DNA from: Pseudomonadota bacterium | GTDB taxonomy: Bacteria; Myxococcota; Myxococcia; Myxococcales; Myxococcaceae | Reading direction: 5' to 3' | NCBI GenBank assembly: GCA_023426545.1 | Contig: JAFAAN010000092.1 | Span: 1-64,000, forward strand | Length of the DNA: 64,000 nucleotides | Part shown: piece by piece, positions 7,976 to 17,399 of the stretch | Position numbering within the stretch: position 1 is the stretch's first letter | Layout of the letters: every line of letters begins with the position of its first letter | The notes under the pieces: model-generated | What the model was told of the DNA's origin: nothing | Seen by the model: only the letters and a program-made list of their open reading frames with translations | Databases searched by the model: none | Position numbers and translations under genes: made by a program

Positions 7976-10115
7976 TGCGCGGGAAGTGCGGGTACACATC
8001 CTCTTCGAGCACCTTGCGCAGCTTGGGGAAGTTCAGGACCCACTTCACGCCCAGCCGCCACGGGGCGAACAGAATGGGCGGGACGCGGGGGAGCAGGGTC
8101 TCGGGCCACTTCAGATAGGCCCGCTCGATTTCGTCCGCGTCGAGGTCCTTCGTCACGTCGACACAGTAGGGGGCCTCGTTGCCCGGTGGCCGGCCCTCCA
8201 GGAGGTCGGGGAGTCCCGGGGGCAGGAAGGTGGTGTGCAGCGTCATCCCGATGTCGAATTGGGGGCTGCCCAGCCGGCAGATGGGGCCCTTCGCCAGGTC
8301 CTCCGAGTCGAAGATCCACACCTCGTCTCCGGTCGAGCCCTCGGGCAGCGCCGGCGTCGGGTCGGAGACGACGAGCGCCACCACGTAGCCCTTCCAGTGC
8401 GGCACGCTGGGGAACTTCGCGCTGGGGACGAACTGCGGCGCGAAGCCAAACCAGCCGGTGGGCAGCACGTAGCCCTCGAAGCGGCCCGAATCGACGAAGA
8501 ACTTGAAGAAGCTCGCCGCGCGGCCATCGCGGATGGGCAGGCCGTCCTTGTCGCCCACCACGGGCTTGTAGAGCTCGTAGAGCCGCTCCGGAATCATGTC
8601 CGCGGTGAAGCCGTCCGAGTTGAAGTACAGCGCCAGCTCCTTCGCCGGCACCGGGGCGTTCACCGCGTGGCCGACCAGCCGCAGGTGGGTCTCCAGCTCG
8701 CCATTCACCAGGCCCACATTGGAGAAGACCGTCAGGCCCCAGGTGAAGTCGTCATGCGAGTGCAGGCTGGACTCGATGCGCAGCCGCTTCATGTCGATGC
8801 GGTGTACGCCCAGCGAGCTGCGGGTGACGGGGACCGCGGTGGGCATGCCCACCTGCCAGTCCTGCACGTGGTTGCCGTTGATGAGCTTCTCGCCCGGCTT
8901 GAGCGTGTGAGACAGGTCCTCGGTGGGGGAGTGCGCCGCGACGAGCGTGATGACGTCATCCGGGTTCTCGTAGACGGCGGCGAAGTGCAGCCCGCCTCCG
9001 CCGGACTGGAAGCGGTGCGCGGGGACGCGGGGCGGGCTCTCCGGGTCCAGCGTCCCGGGCGAGCGCTGGAGGTCCGCGCGCCGCACGATCCAGAAGACCG
9101 CCTGCGGCGCGGAGGGCTCCGCCGTCAGCCACTCCACCGCCCGCTGCACGCGCGGCAGGAAGGGCACCGCGGCCTGGGCGGCGATCTGCCAGAAGTTGAT
9201 GGGGAAGTTGGAGTCCAGCAGCACCACGTAATCCCGGGTGGCGGCGATCTGGTGCAGGGAGGCCGTCAGCACGGGCTTGCCCGTGGCCGCGTCGAAGAGG
9301 GCCCAGTGGTGCAGCCGGTCTTCCCGCGTGTCCCAGCTCACCAGCTGCGTGTAGCCGGTGCCCAGCGGCCACTTCGGCGCGTGGTTGGTGAAGAAGAGGC
9401 TCGGCCGCTGGGGATCCTCGGGGGACAGCCCCTGCGAGCGCTTCGAGTCGAAGGCCGGGTGCGCGGTGCTCTGCAGCAGCGGGAAGGCCCACGGCGTGGG
9501 GAGGGCGCGCTTCCACTCGCGCAGGTAGCCCAGCGGTGTGTAGGCCCGCAGCGTCTTCGGGTGGATGGCCCAGGGCCGCCCCGCATCCGTCGTCACCAGG
9601 AGCATCCGCTCGCCTTCGACGAGGAAGGGCGCCGTGTTCGGCGTCTCCTGGGGACCGAGCGTGAGTGACACGTCCGCCAGCGTCGTCTCGCGGAAGCGGT
9701 TGAGCAGCCACGTCACGGGGCCTCGCGAGGTCGCCCCCGCGTCCACCCGCTGGCGCGCGTAGTAGGACGGCGTTCGCATGGTGGCGGAGGTGAACCTCGC
9801 GCTGCCCGCCCGGAAATCCAGGCGCAGCACGAGCCCGTCCGACGACAGGGCCGGGGCGCCCGCGTGCACGCTGGGCCCGGCGACGTAGACATGGCCTTGC
9901 AGGTCCGCGGGAAGGACTCCGGCGAGCACCTGCAGCGGCTCGCCCACGTACTCCACCGGACTGGTGGTCATCGCGTTGCGCGGCATGCCTGGGCGAAGCC
10001 CCGGAGGGACGTTCAACCCCGGGAGCGCGCGGCCATCCGGCTCGTGCGAGGCGGAGGCGGGCGCTTCAGGGGGGACGCGAGCGGGAAGGGGCTGCACGGA
10101 GGGGGAGTCAGGCAT
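7971..10115 (-). CDS. Carotenoid oxygenase (RPE65/CCO family)
   Basis: A 714-residue member of the non-haem iron carotenoid cleavage/isomerohydrolase family, which opens or rearranges double bonds of carotenoids or related polyenes. Four candidate iron-binding histidines spaced as in the seven-bladed propeller are His219 (TAHPAFD), His288 (ASLHQIA), His377 (GLHFAAVYEN) and His627 (MTLHTTFLPP). There is no signal peptide. It is longer than typical bacterial members (about 480-550 residues), mainly from a Pro/Ala-rich N-terminus of some 50 residues. GGAGA precedes the ATG. Myxobacteria make carotenoids under light and developmental control, but no crt gene is adjacent here, so the substrate is unknown. 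Confidence 0.87.
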   Translation of the reverse strand: MPDSPSVQPLPARVPPEAPASASHEPDGRALPGLNVPPGLRPGMPRNAMTTSPVEYVGEPLQVLAGVLPADLQGHVYVAGPSVHAGAPALSSDGLVLRLDFRAGSARFTSATMRTPSYYARQRVDAGATSRGPVTWLLNRFRETTLADVSLTLGPQETPNTAPFLVEGERMLLVTTDAGRPWAIHPKTLRAYTPLGYLREWKRALPTPWAFPLLQSTAHPAFDSKRSQGLSPEDPQRPSLFFTNHAPKWPLGTGYTQLVSWDTREDRLHHWALFDAATGKPVLTASLHQIAATRDYVVLLDSNFPINFWQIAAQAAVPFLPRVQRAVEWLTAEPSAPQAVFWIVRRADLQRSPGTLDPESPPRVPAHRFQSGGGGLHFAAVYENPDDVITLVAAHSPTEDLSHTLKPGEKLINGNHVQDWQVGMPTAVPVTRSSLGVHRIDMKRLRIESSLHSHDDFTWGLTVFSNVGLVNGELETHLRLVGHAVNAPVPAKELALYFNSDGFTADMIPERLYELYKPVVGDKDGLPIRDGRAASFFKFFVDSGRFEGYVLPTGWFGFAPQFVPSAKFPSVPHWKGYVVALVVSDPTPALPEGSTGDEVWIFDSEDLAKGPICRLGSPQFDIGMTLHTTFLPPGLPDLLEGRPPGNEAPYCVDVTKDLDADEIERAYLKWPETLLPRVPPILFAPWRLGVKWVLNFPKLRKVLEEDVYPHFPRR

Positions 10116-10296
10116 GACGTCTCCACGGGTGGTGTGAGTACACGCCGTGTCGAAGTGGGGGGCGGGACCGTACCACGCATGCCGCCGCGCTCCGCGTGGC
10201 CGGGCGCCGTGCGAGTGAGCAGGCCGCGGTACACCGCGAGGGAGCGGTGTGAGACACTGACTGCTTCTCGCGAGTCCTGCTCACGAGGCCGTCACC

Positions 10297-12246
10297 ATGG
10301 ATGAAGACACCCGCTCCGAGCAACAGACAGTTGGCGACCGGTACGTCCTGGAGCGGCGGCTGGCGGGCGGAGGCATGGGCACCATCTGGGTGGCCCTGGA
10401 TCCGAAGCTCCAGCGGCGCGTGGCCATCAAGCTGATGGCGCCCCATTGCGCGCCCGCGCCCCGCGCGCGTCAGCAGTTCGAGTGGGAGGCCCAGGCCATT
10501 GCCCGCCTCCAGAACCCCCACGTCATCCAGGTCCACGACTGCGACCTCGCCACCGAGACGCCCTACATCGTCATGGAGTGGCTGGTGGGCGAGGACCTGG
10601 AGGCGCTGCTCAACCGCAGGGGCCGGCTGTCCCTGGCCATGGTGGAGCGGCTGGTGACGCAGGCGTCGCGCGCGCTCACGGCCGCGCACGCCGCGGGTGT
10701 CCTCCACCGCGACCTCAAGCCGGCCAACCTCTTCCTCGCGCGCACCGAGCACGGTGAGCAGGTGAAGGTGCTCGACTTCGGACTGGCGCTGCTGATGTCC
10801 GGCGGCACGGCCCGGCCTCATCCGGAGGAGGAGATGGCCGGAACGCCCCGGTATATGAGCCCCGAGCAGCTCCGCGGTCCGGAGCCGCGGCTGGACCACC
10901 GGTGTGACTTGTGGGCGCTGGCGGTGGTGGCCTACCGCGCCGTGACGGGCCAGCACCCCTTTCCCCTGGAGTCCCTGCGCCAGATGCGCCTGGGCAACAC
11001 GCCGCCTCCGCCCGCGCCCCCGTCCAGCCTGTCACCGGAGCTGGGCGCGGAGGTGGATGCCTTCTTCGCGCGCGCCCTGGACCTGGACCCCGCGCGCCGC
11101 TACCCGTCCGCGCACGAGCTCGCGTCCGCGCTCACGCAGGCCGTGGAGGCGGGGCGGCCCTCGCGCCCGGCGAAGATTCTCATCGTCGACGACGAGCCGG
11201 ACGTCGTGGTGCTGATGGAGCAGAGCTTCCGCAAGCAGATCCGCCGCAACGTCTACCAGTTCCTCTTCGCCGCGGACGGCGAGGAAGCGCTGGAGGAGCT
11301 GCGCCAGCACCCCGACGTGGAGGTCGTCCTCTGCGACATCAACATGCCGCGCATGGACGGGCTCACCTTCCTGTCCCACGTGGGGGACATCAGCGCGCTG
11401 ACCCGGGTGGTCATCGTCTCCGCGTACGGTGACATGAGCAACATCCGCACGGCGATGAACCGGGGGGCCTTCGACTTCCTCACCAAGCCCATCGACTTCC
11501 CGGACCTGGAGGCCACGCTCGTCAAGACGCTGAAGCACGTTCGCGAGCTGCGCCGCACCGTGCGCTACACGGAGGAGAACGGCCTGCTCCGCATGTTCGT
11601 CCCGGGCGGGGTGCTGGAGCGCCTGCCGCCGCTGCTCCAGGGCTCGGACGCCATGGCGGGAGAGCGGGTGGATGGCACGGTGGTGGTCATCGACGTGCAC
11701 GCCTTCACGCCGGTGCTGCACGAGCAGGCGCCTCCGGAGTCCCTGCGGCGCCTCAACGCCAACTTCGAGGCCATCGTCCCGGAGCTGCTCGCGCGTGGCG
11801 GCACCGTGGACAAGTTCATGGGGGACGCGGTGCTCGCCGTCTTCCGTGGCCCTGGCCACGTGGACCTGGCGCTGGAGGCGTGCCTCGCCATCCTCCGGCA
11901 GTTGGAGGCGCTGGCCGCGCGAGGGGGTGAGGGCGCGCCGTATGCGCATGGCGTCTGCGTCGGCCTGGACTCCGGGGACCTGGTGGCCGGCAGCGTGGGG
12001 GCCAAGGCCTCCGGCCGCCTGGACTACACCGTGCTGGGCGACGCCGTGAACACCGCGGCGCGGCTGGCGGCGCGCGCCGGGCGAGGGCAGGTGCTGGTCA
12101 GCCCGCGGGCGCGGGAGCGGGCCCGGGAGCCCTTCGAGCTGAGGGCGGTGGAGGAGGGGCTCTTCGAGCTGGTGCGCCGCGACGGCGAGGCGCCGCTGGG
12201 GGCGGAGGCGTCCACGCGCCTCATGGCCCTGGGGAGCCGGCGGTGA
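10297..12246 (+). CDS. Ser/Thr kinase - receiver - adenylate cyclase fusion
   Basis: A 649-residue cytoplasmic protein joining three signalling modules. Residues about 16-275 form a Hanks-type Ser/Thr kinase with Gly loop LAGGGMGTIW, Lys45, HRDLKPAN (Asp139) and DFG (Asp160). Residues about 292-410 form a two-component receiver with acidic pair Asp298/Asp299, phospho-acceptor Asp347 in CDINMPRMDG, and KP in FLTKPID. Residues about 460-630 form a class III nucleotide cyclase with metal ligands Asp466 and Asp510 (FMGDAVLAVF), Asp576 in LDYTVLGDAVN, and transition-state Asn585 and Arg589. All catalytic residues look intact, and the Lys/Asp purine-specifying pair suggests ATP. There is no membrane segment. 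It probably integrates kinase and His-Asp input into cAMP output (inference). Confidence 0.9.
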   Translation: MDEDTRSEQQTVGDRYVLERRLAGGGMGTIWVALDPKLQRRVAIKLMAPHCAPAPRARQQFEWEAQAIARLQNPHVIQVHDCDLATETPYIVMEWLVGEDLEALLNRRGRLSLAMVERLVTQASRALTAAHAAGVLHRDLKPANLFLARTEHGEQVKVLDFGLALLMSGGTARPHPEEEMAGTPRYMSPEQLRGPEPRLDHRCDLWALAVVAYRAVTGQHPFPLESLRQMRLGNTPPPPAPPSSLSPELGAEVDAFFARALDLDPARRYPSAHELASALTQAVEAGRPSRPAKILIVDDEPDVVVLMEQSFRKQIRRNVYQFLFAADGEEALEELRQHPDVEVVLCDINMPRMDGLTFLSHVGDISALTRVVIVSAYGDMSNIRTAMNRGAFDFLTKPIDFPDLEATLVKTLKHVRELRRTVRYTEENGLLRMFVPGGVLERLPPLLQGSDAMAGERVDGTVVVIDVHAFTPVLHEQAPPESLRRLNANFEAIVPELLARGGTVDKFMGDAVLAVFRGPGHVDLALEACLAILRQLEALAARGGEGAPYAHGVCVGLDSGDLVAGSVGAKASGRLDYTVLGDAVNTAARLAARAGRGQVLVSPRARERAREPFELRAVEEGLFELVRRDGEAPLGAEASTRLMALGSRR

Positions 12247-12251
12247 GCCGG

Positions 12252-12267
12252 AGCCCCCCGGGGGGCT
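12252..12267. terminator. Palindromic hairpin between convergent genes
   Basis: Perfect 16-bp palindrome (AGCCCCCC followed by GGGGGGCT) lying between the kinase-cyclase stop at 12246 and the convergent Hsp70 stop at 12281. It folds as a stem on either strand but has no U-tract. Probable bidirectional transcript end. Confidence 0.5.
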
Positions 12268-12280
12268 GAGGCGCGGCCGC

Positions 12281-13801
12281 TCAGGCCTGGCTGACGCGCA
12301 CGGTGGTGTTCATCTCGCGACCCGAGGCCGGGTCCCGGGCGCGCAGGGAGAGGATGCCTTCCACGTTCACGTCGAAGGTGATCTCCACCTGCGCGCTGCC
12401 GGCGCGGCCGGCCTGGATGCCGGAGAAGGTGAACTCGCCCAGCATGTCGTTCTGCGCCACCATGTCGTGGTCGCCCTGGAAGATGCGCACGGCCAGCTCG
12501 GTCTGGTTGTCCATGCTGGTGGTGGCCAGGAGCTGCTTCGCGTTGGGAATGGCCGCGTTGCGCGGGAAGACCACGTGGAACGCGCCGCCAGCCTTCTCCA
12601 GGCCAATGGCCATGGGAATCACGTCCAGCAGCTGGATGCGCAGGTTGGTGTCGTCCTGGAGCGAGTGCGCGTAGAGCGCGGCGCCAATGGCCACGGCCTC
12701 GTCGGGGTGAACCCCCTTGCTGGGCGGCTTGCCGAAGAACTTGGTCAGCCGATCCTGGACGATGGGCATGCGCGTCTGGCCGCCCACCAGCATCACCTCG
12801 TCGACATCCTTGGTGGACAGCCCGGAGTCCACCAGTACCCGCGCCACCATCTGCAGCGTGCGGTCCACGAGGTGGTTGGTGAGCTGCTCCAGCATCTTCC
12901 GGGAGAACTTCATCTCGATGTTCAGGGGCTGGCCCTGGGAGGTCATCGTGATGAACGGGATGTTGAAGGGGACTTCCTCGCGCGCGGACAGGTCGATCTT
13001 CGTGCGCTCGGCCAGGTCCTTGATGCGCTGCATGGCCACCGGGTCCGTGGCGAGGTCGATGCCCGTCTTCGACGCGAAGTCCTTGAGGACGTGGTGGATG
13101 ATGGCGTTATCGAAGTCGATGCCGCCCAGGAAGACGTCACCGCCGGTGGCCTTCACCTCGAAGACGCGGTCGCGAATCTCGATGATGGAGACGTCGAAGG
13201 TGCCGCCGCCCAGGTCGTAGATGACGACCTTCTCCTTCAGCCCCTTGCCCACGCCGTAGGCGAGCGACGCCGCGGTGGGCTCGTTGATGATGCGCAGCAC
13301 CTCCAGGTCGATGAGCTTGCCCGCGTCCTTCACCGACTGGCGCTGCCGGTCGTTGAAGTAGGCCGGCACCGTCACCACCGCCCGCTTGATGGGCATCTTC
13401 AGGTAGTTGGACGCGACCTCGCGAATCTTCCCGAGAATCTTGGCGCTGATCTCCTGGAGGGCGAACTCCTTCTTCCCCACGTCCAGCATCACGTCGCTCT
13501 GCTTGCCCGGCCGCATGTTGTACGCCACGACCTTCTTCATCGTGTCGACAACCTCGCTGCCAAAGCCACGGCCCACCAGCCGCTTCGAGCCGTAGACCGT
13601 GTTGCGCGGGTTGAGCTGCCACTGGCGCTTGGCCTCGTAGCCGATCAGCTCGTTCCCCTTGTCATCGATCGCGAAGATGGAGGGGATGGTGTACTCGCCG
13701 CCCTTGTAGGGGATGAGCTTGACGTTCCCGCTGTCCTCGACGATCGCCGCGCACGAGTTGGTCGTGCCGAGGTCGATGCCGATGATGGGATCCTTGTGCA
13801 T
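12281..13801 (-). CDS. Hsp70-family chaperone lacking the C-terminal lid
   Basis: A 506-residue DnaK-like ATPase. The nucleotide-binding domain shows GIDLGTTNSCAA at the start, the DLGGGTFDVS phosphate-binding loop and the VGGQTRMP segment. The substrate-binding beta domain follows (starting near DVIPMAIGLEKAGG) and ends after NVEGILSLRARD and VRVSQA. DnaK is about 605-640 residues, so the alpha-helical lid and disordered tail are missing; the last residues form the natural end of the beta domain, so this looks like a real lidless form rather than a frameshift. The ATG at 13801 starts the conserved N-terminus, with GGAG about 11 nt ahead. Transcribed away from prkA across 281 bp. Confidence 0.9.
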   Translation of the reverse strand: MHKDPIIGIDLGTTNSCAAIVEDSGNVKLIPYKGGEYTIPSIFAIDDKGNELIGYEAKRQWQLNPRNTVYGSKRLVGRGFGSEVVDTMKKVVAYNMRPGKQSDVMLDVGKKEFALQEISAKILGKIREVASNYLKMPIKRAVVTVPAYFNDRQRQSVKDAGKLIDLEVLRIINEPTAASLAYGVGKGLKEKVVIYDLGGGTFDVSIIEIRDRVFEVKATGGDVFLGGIDFDNAIIHHVLKDFASKTGIDLATDPVAMQRIKDLAERTKIDLSAREEVPFNIPFITMTSQGQPLNIEMKFSRKMLEQLTNHLVDRTLQMVARVLVDSGLSTKDVDEVMLVGGQTRMPIVQDRLTKFFGKPPSKGVHPDEAVAIGAALYAHSLQDDTNLRIQLLDVIPMAIGLEKAGGAFHVVFPRNAAIPNAKQLLATTSMDNQTELAVRIFQGDHDMVAQNDMLGEFTFSGIQAGRAGSAQVEITFDVNVEGILSLRARDPASGREMNTTVRVSQA

Positions 13802-14082
13802 CTTGCTTGGACTCCGGGTGGGTAGGCCGCAGAGGAAGGAGAGGAAGGAAGGACCGTAGCGCACCCGCGGGTCCCGCGCGAGTTCACACACCGCGACGTT
13901 TGCCGCTCGCCAGGGTGGCCGGCCGGGCCCCCCTGCCTCCCCAGGAGGGGGGCGTGGTGCCTCGCGTCCCCGGGTGGTGGCCGGGGGCACGTGCCCCAGC
14001 CGACAATGGCATCCGGGGTGCTGGACATTGGTGGCCCAGACGGAAAACTTGCTGATGGAAGACTGACCACAGGAGAGCCAAC

Positions 14083-16329
14083 TTGGACGCGAAGGGCTAT
14101 CTGCAGGAAGTGGGCACGCAGGTGAACGCCGACTTCATCAAGAACCGGTCGATTCTCTCCTTCGAGGAATACCTCTCCCTCTTCTTCAACGACCCGAGAG
14201 GGCAAGCGCGCAACGCCGCCCAGTACCTGCGCGACGTGATGGACCACTACGGCACCACCCAGGTGCCACACCCCACGGGCACCATCCGGCGCTTCAACGT
14301 CTTCGACGCGCCGGGCGGGGACCGGCACGACCGGGTGGCGGGCCAGGAGGAGGTCCAGAACGCCATCTACCGGCTGCTCGGCAACTTCGTGCGGGCCGGC
14401 CGCATCAACAAGCTCATCCTCCTGCACGGCCCCAACGGCAGCGCCAAGTCCACCCTCGTCAATGCCCTGAAGGAGGGCATGGAGCAGTACTCCCGGCTGC
14501 CGCAGGGCGCGCTCTACCGCCTGGCCTGGATCTTCCCCTCGGAGAAGCTCATCAAGGGCTCCATCGGCTTCGGGGAGCGGGACACGCAGGGCGGGGAGCT
14601 GGCCACCTACGCCCATCTGGACGCGGAGTCCGTCGACCTGCGAATGCCCTGCGAGCTGCGGGACCACCCGCTGTTCGCCGTGCCACCGGGCGAGCGGCGC
14701 AAGCTGCTGGAGGTGGCCCTCAAGAAGAAGGGCCTGGGCAACGGGGATGGCGAGACGGGCGACTTCATCCTGTCCGGGTACGTGCGCGACGGCGAGCTGT
14801 GCTCCAAGTGCCGCCGCATCTACACCGCCCTGCTCAACGCCTACGGCGGGGACTGGCTGAAGGTGATGCGCCACGTCCAGGTGGAGCGCTTCTACGTGTC
14901 GCGCCGCTACCAGGTGGGCACCGTGACGGTGGAGCCGCAGATGAGCGTGGACGCCATCGTCCAGCAGCTGACCGCGGACCGCACCCAGCTCAACGTGCCC
15001 GCGCCGCTGCACAGCACGGTGCTCTTCGAGCCGCAGGGCCCGCTGGTGCACGCCAACCGCGGCCTCATCGAGTACTCGGATCTGCTCAAGCGGCCGCTGG
15101 AGGCCTTCAAGTACCTCCTGGGCTTCAGCGAGACAGGGCAGGTGCCCCTGGAGCCCTTCGTGCTCCAGCTCGACGAGGTGCTCATCGCCTCCACCAACGA
15201 GAAGCACCTGAACGCCTTCAAGGAGCTGCCGGACTTCGCGTCCTTCAAGGGCCGCATCGAGCTGGTGCGCGTGCCCTACCTGCGCCGCTACCGGACCGAG
15301 CAGCAGATCTACGACGCGCAGATCACCTCCACCACCGTGGGCAAGCACGTGGCCCCGCACGCCACGGAGCTGGCGGCGATGTGGGCCGTGCTCACGCGCC
15401 TGAAGAAGCCCATCCCGGACCGCTACCCGAACGACGTGAAGGACCTCATCGACCAGGTGTCGCCCATGGAGAAGCTGCATCTCTACGAGGAGGGCGCGCC
15501 CCCGGACCGGCTGAGCCTGGCCAACACCAAGGAGCTGCGCAAGCTGCGCGAGGACCTGTTCACCGAGTCCGACGCGTACCCCAACTACGAGGGGCGCTCG
15601 GGCGCCAGCGCGCGGGAGATCAAGACGGCGCTCTTCAACGCCGCGCAGAACCCCGACTTCAAGTGCCTCAACGGGCTGGCCGTGTTGGAGGAGCTGTCCG
15701 CCATCTGCAAGGACAAGAGCGTCTACGAGTTCCTGCTGCAGGAGGTGATGGACGGCTACCACGACCACGAGGCCTTCGTCCGGCTGGCGGAGGCGGAGTA
15801 CCTGGACCGCGTGGACTCGGAGGTCCGCGAGTCCATGGGGCTGGTGTCCGAAGGGCAGTACCGCGAGCTGGTGGAGCGCTACATCCAGACCATCAGCCAC
15901 TGGGTGCGCGGCGAGAAGATGCGCAACCGCGTCACCGGGGTGATGGAGGCGCCGGACGAGCAGCGGATGGCGGAGGTGGAGGCCATCATCATGCCGCGGG
16001 GCGAGGACGCCGCCGACTTCCGCCGCGGCCTCATCGCCTCCATCGGCGCCCACCGGCTGGACCACCCGGACGCGGCCATGGACTACGGCCGCATCTTCCC
16101 GGACATGTTCAAGCGCCTGCGCGACCACTACTTCGAGGAGCGCAAGCGGGTGCTGCGCAAGAACAAGGAGAACATCCTCAAGTACCTGTCCGAGGACCGC
16201 AACCAGCTCACCTCCCGTGAGCAGGCGCAGGTGCAGACCACGCTGGGGACGATGGCGGAGCGCTACGGCTACTGCGAGGCGTGCGCGAAGGACGCCATCC
16301 TCTTCCTGATGAAGAAGCGCTACGCGTGA
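14083..16329 (+). CDS. prkA: PrkA-family serine protein kinase (AAA+)
   Basis: A 748-residue member of the PrkA family (B. subtilis PrkA, E. coli YeaG), in which an AAA+ core is followed by a kinase-like C-terminal domain. The P-loop GPNGSAKST starts at Gly116. The N-terminus (LSFEEYLSLF) and C-terminus (CEACAKDAILFLMKKRY) are typical. It is longer than usual (about 640-690). Translation starts at a TTG (14083) directly behind AGGAGAG; no ATG is better placed. The usual partners (YeaH-like and SpoVR genes) are not adjacent. A strong intrinsic terminator begins 5 nt after the stop, so it is probably monocistronic. Confidence 0.93.
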   Translation: MDAKGYLQEVGTQVNADFIKNRSILSFEEYLSLFFNDPRGQARNAAQYLRDVMDHYGTTQVPHPTGTIRRFNVFDAPGGDRHDRVAGQEEVQNAIYRLLGNFVRAGRINKLILLHGPNGSAKSTLVNALKEGMEQYSRLPQGALYRLAWIFPSEKLIKGSIGFGERDTQGGELATYAHLDAESVDLRMPCELRDHPLFAVPPGERRKLLEVALKKKGLGNGDGETGDFILSGYVRDGELCSKCRRIYTALLNAYGGDWLKVMRHVQVERFYVSRRYQVGTVTVEPQMSVDAIVQQLTADRTQLNVPAPLHSTVLFEPQGPLVHANRGLIEYSDLLKRPLEAFKYLLGFSETGQVPLEPFVLQLDEVLIASTNEKHLNAFKELPDFASFKGRIELVRVPYLRRYRTEQQIYDAQITSTTVGKHVAPHATELAAMWAVLTRLKKPIPDRYPNDVKDLIDQVSPMEKLHLYEEGAPPDRLSLANTKELRKLREDLFTESDAYPNYEGRSGASAREIKTALFNAAQNPDFKCLNGLAVLEELSAICKDKSVYEFLLQEVMDGYHDHEAFVRLAEAEYLDRVDSEVRESMGLVSEGQYRELVERYIQTISHWVRGEKMRNRVTGVMEAPDEQRMAEVEAIIMPRGEDAADFRRGLIASIGAHRLDHPDAAMDYGRIFPDMFKRLRDHYFEERKRVLRKNKENILKYLSEDRNQLTSREQAQVQTTLGTMAERYGYCEACAKDAILFLMKKRYA

Positions 16330-16333
16330 CGGG

Positions 16334-16367
16334 GCAGGTGTCCGGCGCATGCCCGGACGCCTGCTTT
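16334..16367 (+). terminator. Intrinsic terminator after prkA
   Basis: A 12-bp stem (GCAGGTGTCCGG against CCGGACGCCTGC, with one G-U wobble) and a 7-nt loop, followed by TTTC. It starts 5 nt after the prkA stop codon. This is the best terminator-like structure I find in the window. Confidence 0.75.
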
Positions 16368-16450
16368 CATCGCCGGAGAGGGCCCGGGATGATGGCCGCT
16401 GCCAGGGCGTTGTACTGGCTGCATCCGTTTCCCCCCAGACCGGAGAGTCG

Positions 16451-17329
16451 ATGACCCGTTTCCTCCTGGGCACTCCCGCCCTGTTCGCCCTCGTGTCGTG
16501 CGCCGGCGCGCCTCCGCCGCCGGCCGCCACCACACCCGCGCCCCAGGCGGCCCCTGTCGTCGAGCGCGTCGTCGCGATGCGCGAGGCGCCGCGCATGACG
16601 CGCCGGGAGCAGGTGCAGCGCATCCTCCCCCACAACGTGCGGCTGCAGATCGCCTCGGGGGGCAAGGTGCGAAGCACGGCCTCCGGCGTGGTGGTGGGCG
16701 CCGAGCGGGACGCGGACGGGGCGGCGGTGGCCTGGGTGGTCACCAACGCGCACGCGGTGGCGATGGACGACCTGGAGTCGCCGGAGCTGCGCGTGCTGGT
16801 GGACCGGCGGGCGGAGTCGCTGGAGCACGTGGGCGAGGTGGTGGCCACCGGCCAGGTGCCCGAGCTGGACCTCGCGCTGGTGCGCGTGCCGGGCCTGGAC
16901 CTGCCGGCGGTGGAGCTGGCGGACGACGCGGAGCTGGAGCTGGGCGAGGACGTGGTGGTGGCCGCCTCGCCCTTCGGCCGCGCGCTGTCGCTGTCGGGCG
17001 GGATGCTGTCGCAGGTGGAGTGGGACAAGGCGTCCCGGCAGCCGAAGATGGTGAAGACGGACGCGCCCATCGGCTACGGCGCCTCCGGGGGCGGCATCTT
17101 CAGTCTGGCGACGGGCCGGCTGCTGGCCATCGTCGAGGGCTACCGCACCGCCAAGGTGGACTTCGAGGTGCAGCAGGAGAGCTACAGCTTCGACGTGCCC
17201 ATGCCGGGAGAGACGTTCGCCGCACCCAGCGCGAAGGTGCGCCAGTTCCTCCAGGCCAAGGGCTTCGACCGGCTGCTCGCCCGCAAGCCCGCGACCGAGG
17301 GTGGTGTCGCGCAGGCGGCGGGGCGCTAG
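16451..17329 (+). CDS. Trypsin-like serine protease lipoprotein
   Basis: A 292-residue protein with lipoprotein signal (LFALVSCAGA, lipobox LVSC) and a Pro/Ala linker, then an HtrA-like S1 protease fold. The triad candidates are His in WVVTNAHAVA, Asp in ELDLALVRV and Ser in IGYGASGGGIF. There is no PDZ domain, unlike DegP/HtrA. It is presumably anchored in the envelope and active in the periplasm or at the surface. The ATG at 16451 follows CGGAGAG; the open frame upstream overlaps the prkA terminator and is rejected. Confidence 0.85.
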   Translation: MTRFLLGTPALFALVSCAGAPPPPAATTPAPQAAPVVERVVAMREAPRMTRREQVQRILPHNVRLQIASGGKVRSTASGVVVGAERDADGAAVAWVVTNAHAVAMDDLESPELRVLVDRRAESLEHVGEVVATGQVPELDLALVRVPGLDLPAVELADDAELELGEDVVVAASPFGRALSLSGGMLSQVEWDKASRQPKMVKTDAPIGYGASGGGIFSLATGRLLAIVEGYRTAKVDFEVQQESYSFDVPMPGETFAAPSAKVRQFLQAKGFDRLLARKPATEGGVAQAAGR

Positions 17330-17399
17330 GCTCCCGGGCCCGGCGGGTTTCTCGACAGCGCGCGGGAGCGGAGTACATCCGGCCGGAAGGAGGCGTGGG

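Noticed and set aside
13802..17070. Minus-strand open frame of more than 1100 codons over prkA and its downstream gene
   Set aside because: It is antisense to prkA and the serine-protease gene, which both have intact motifs and ribosome-binding sites; only its extreme end overlaps the Hsp70 start region in another frame.
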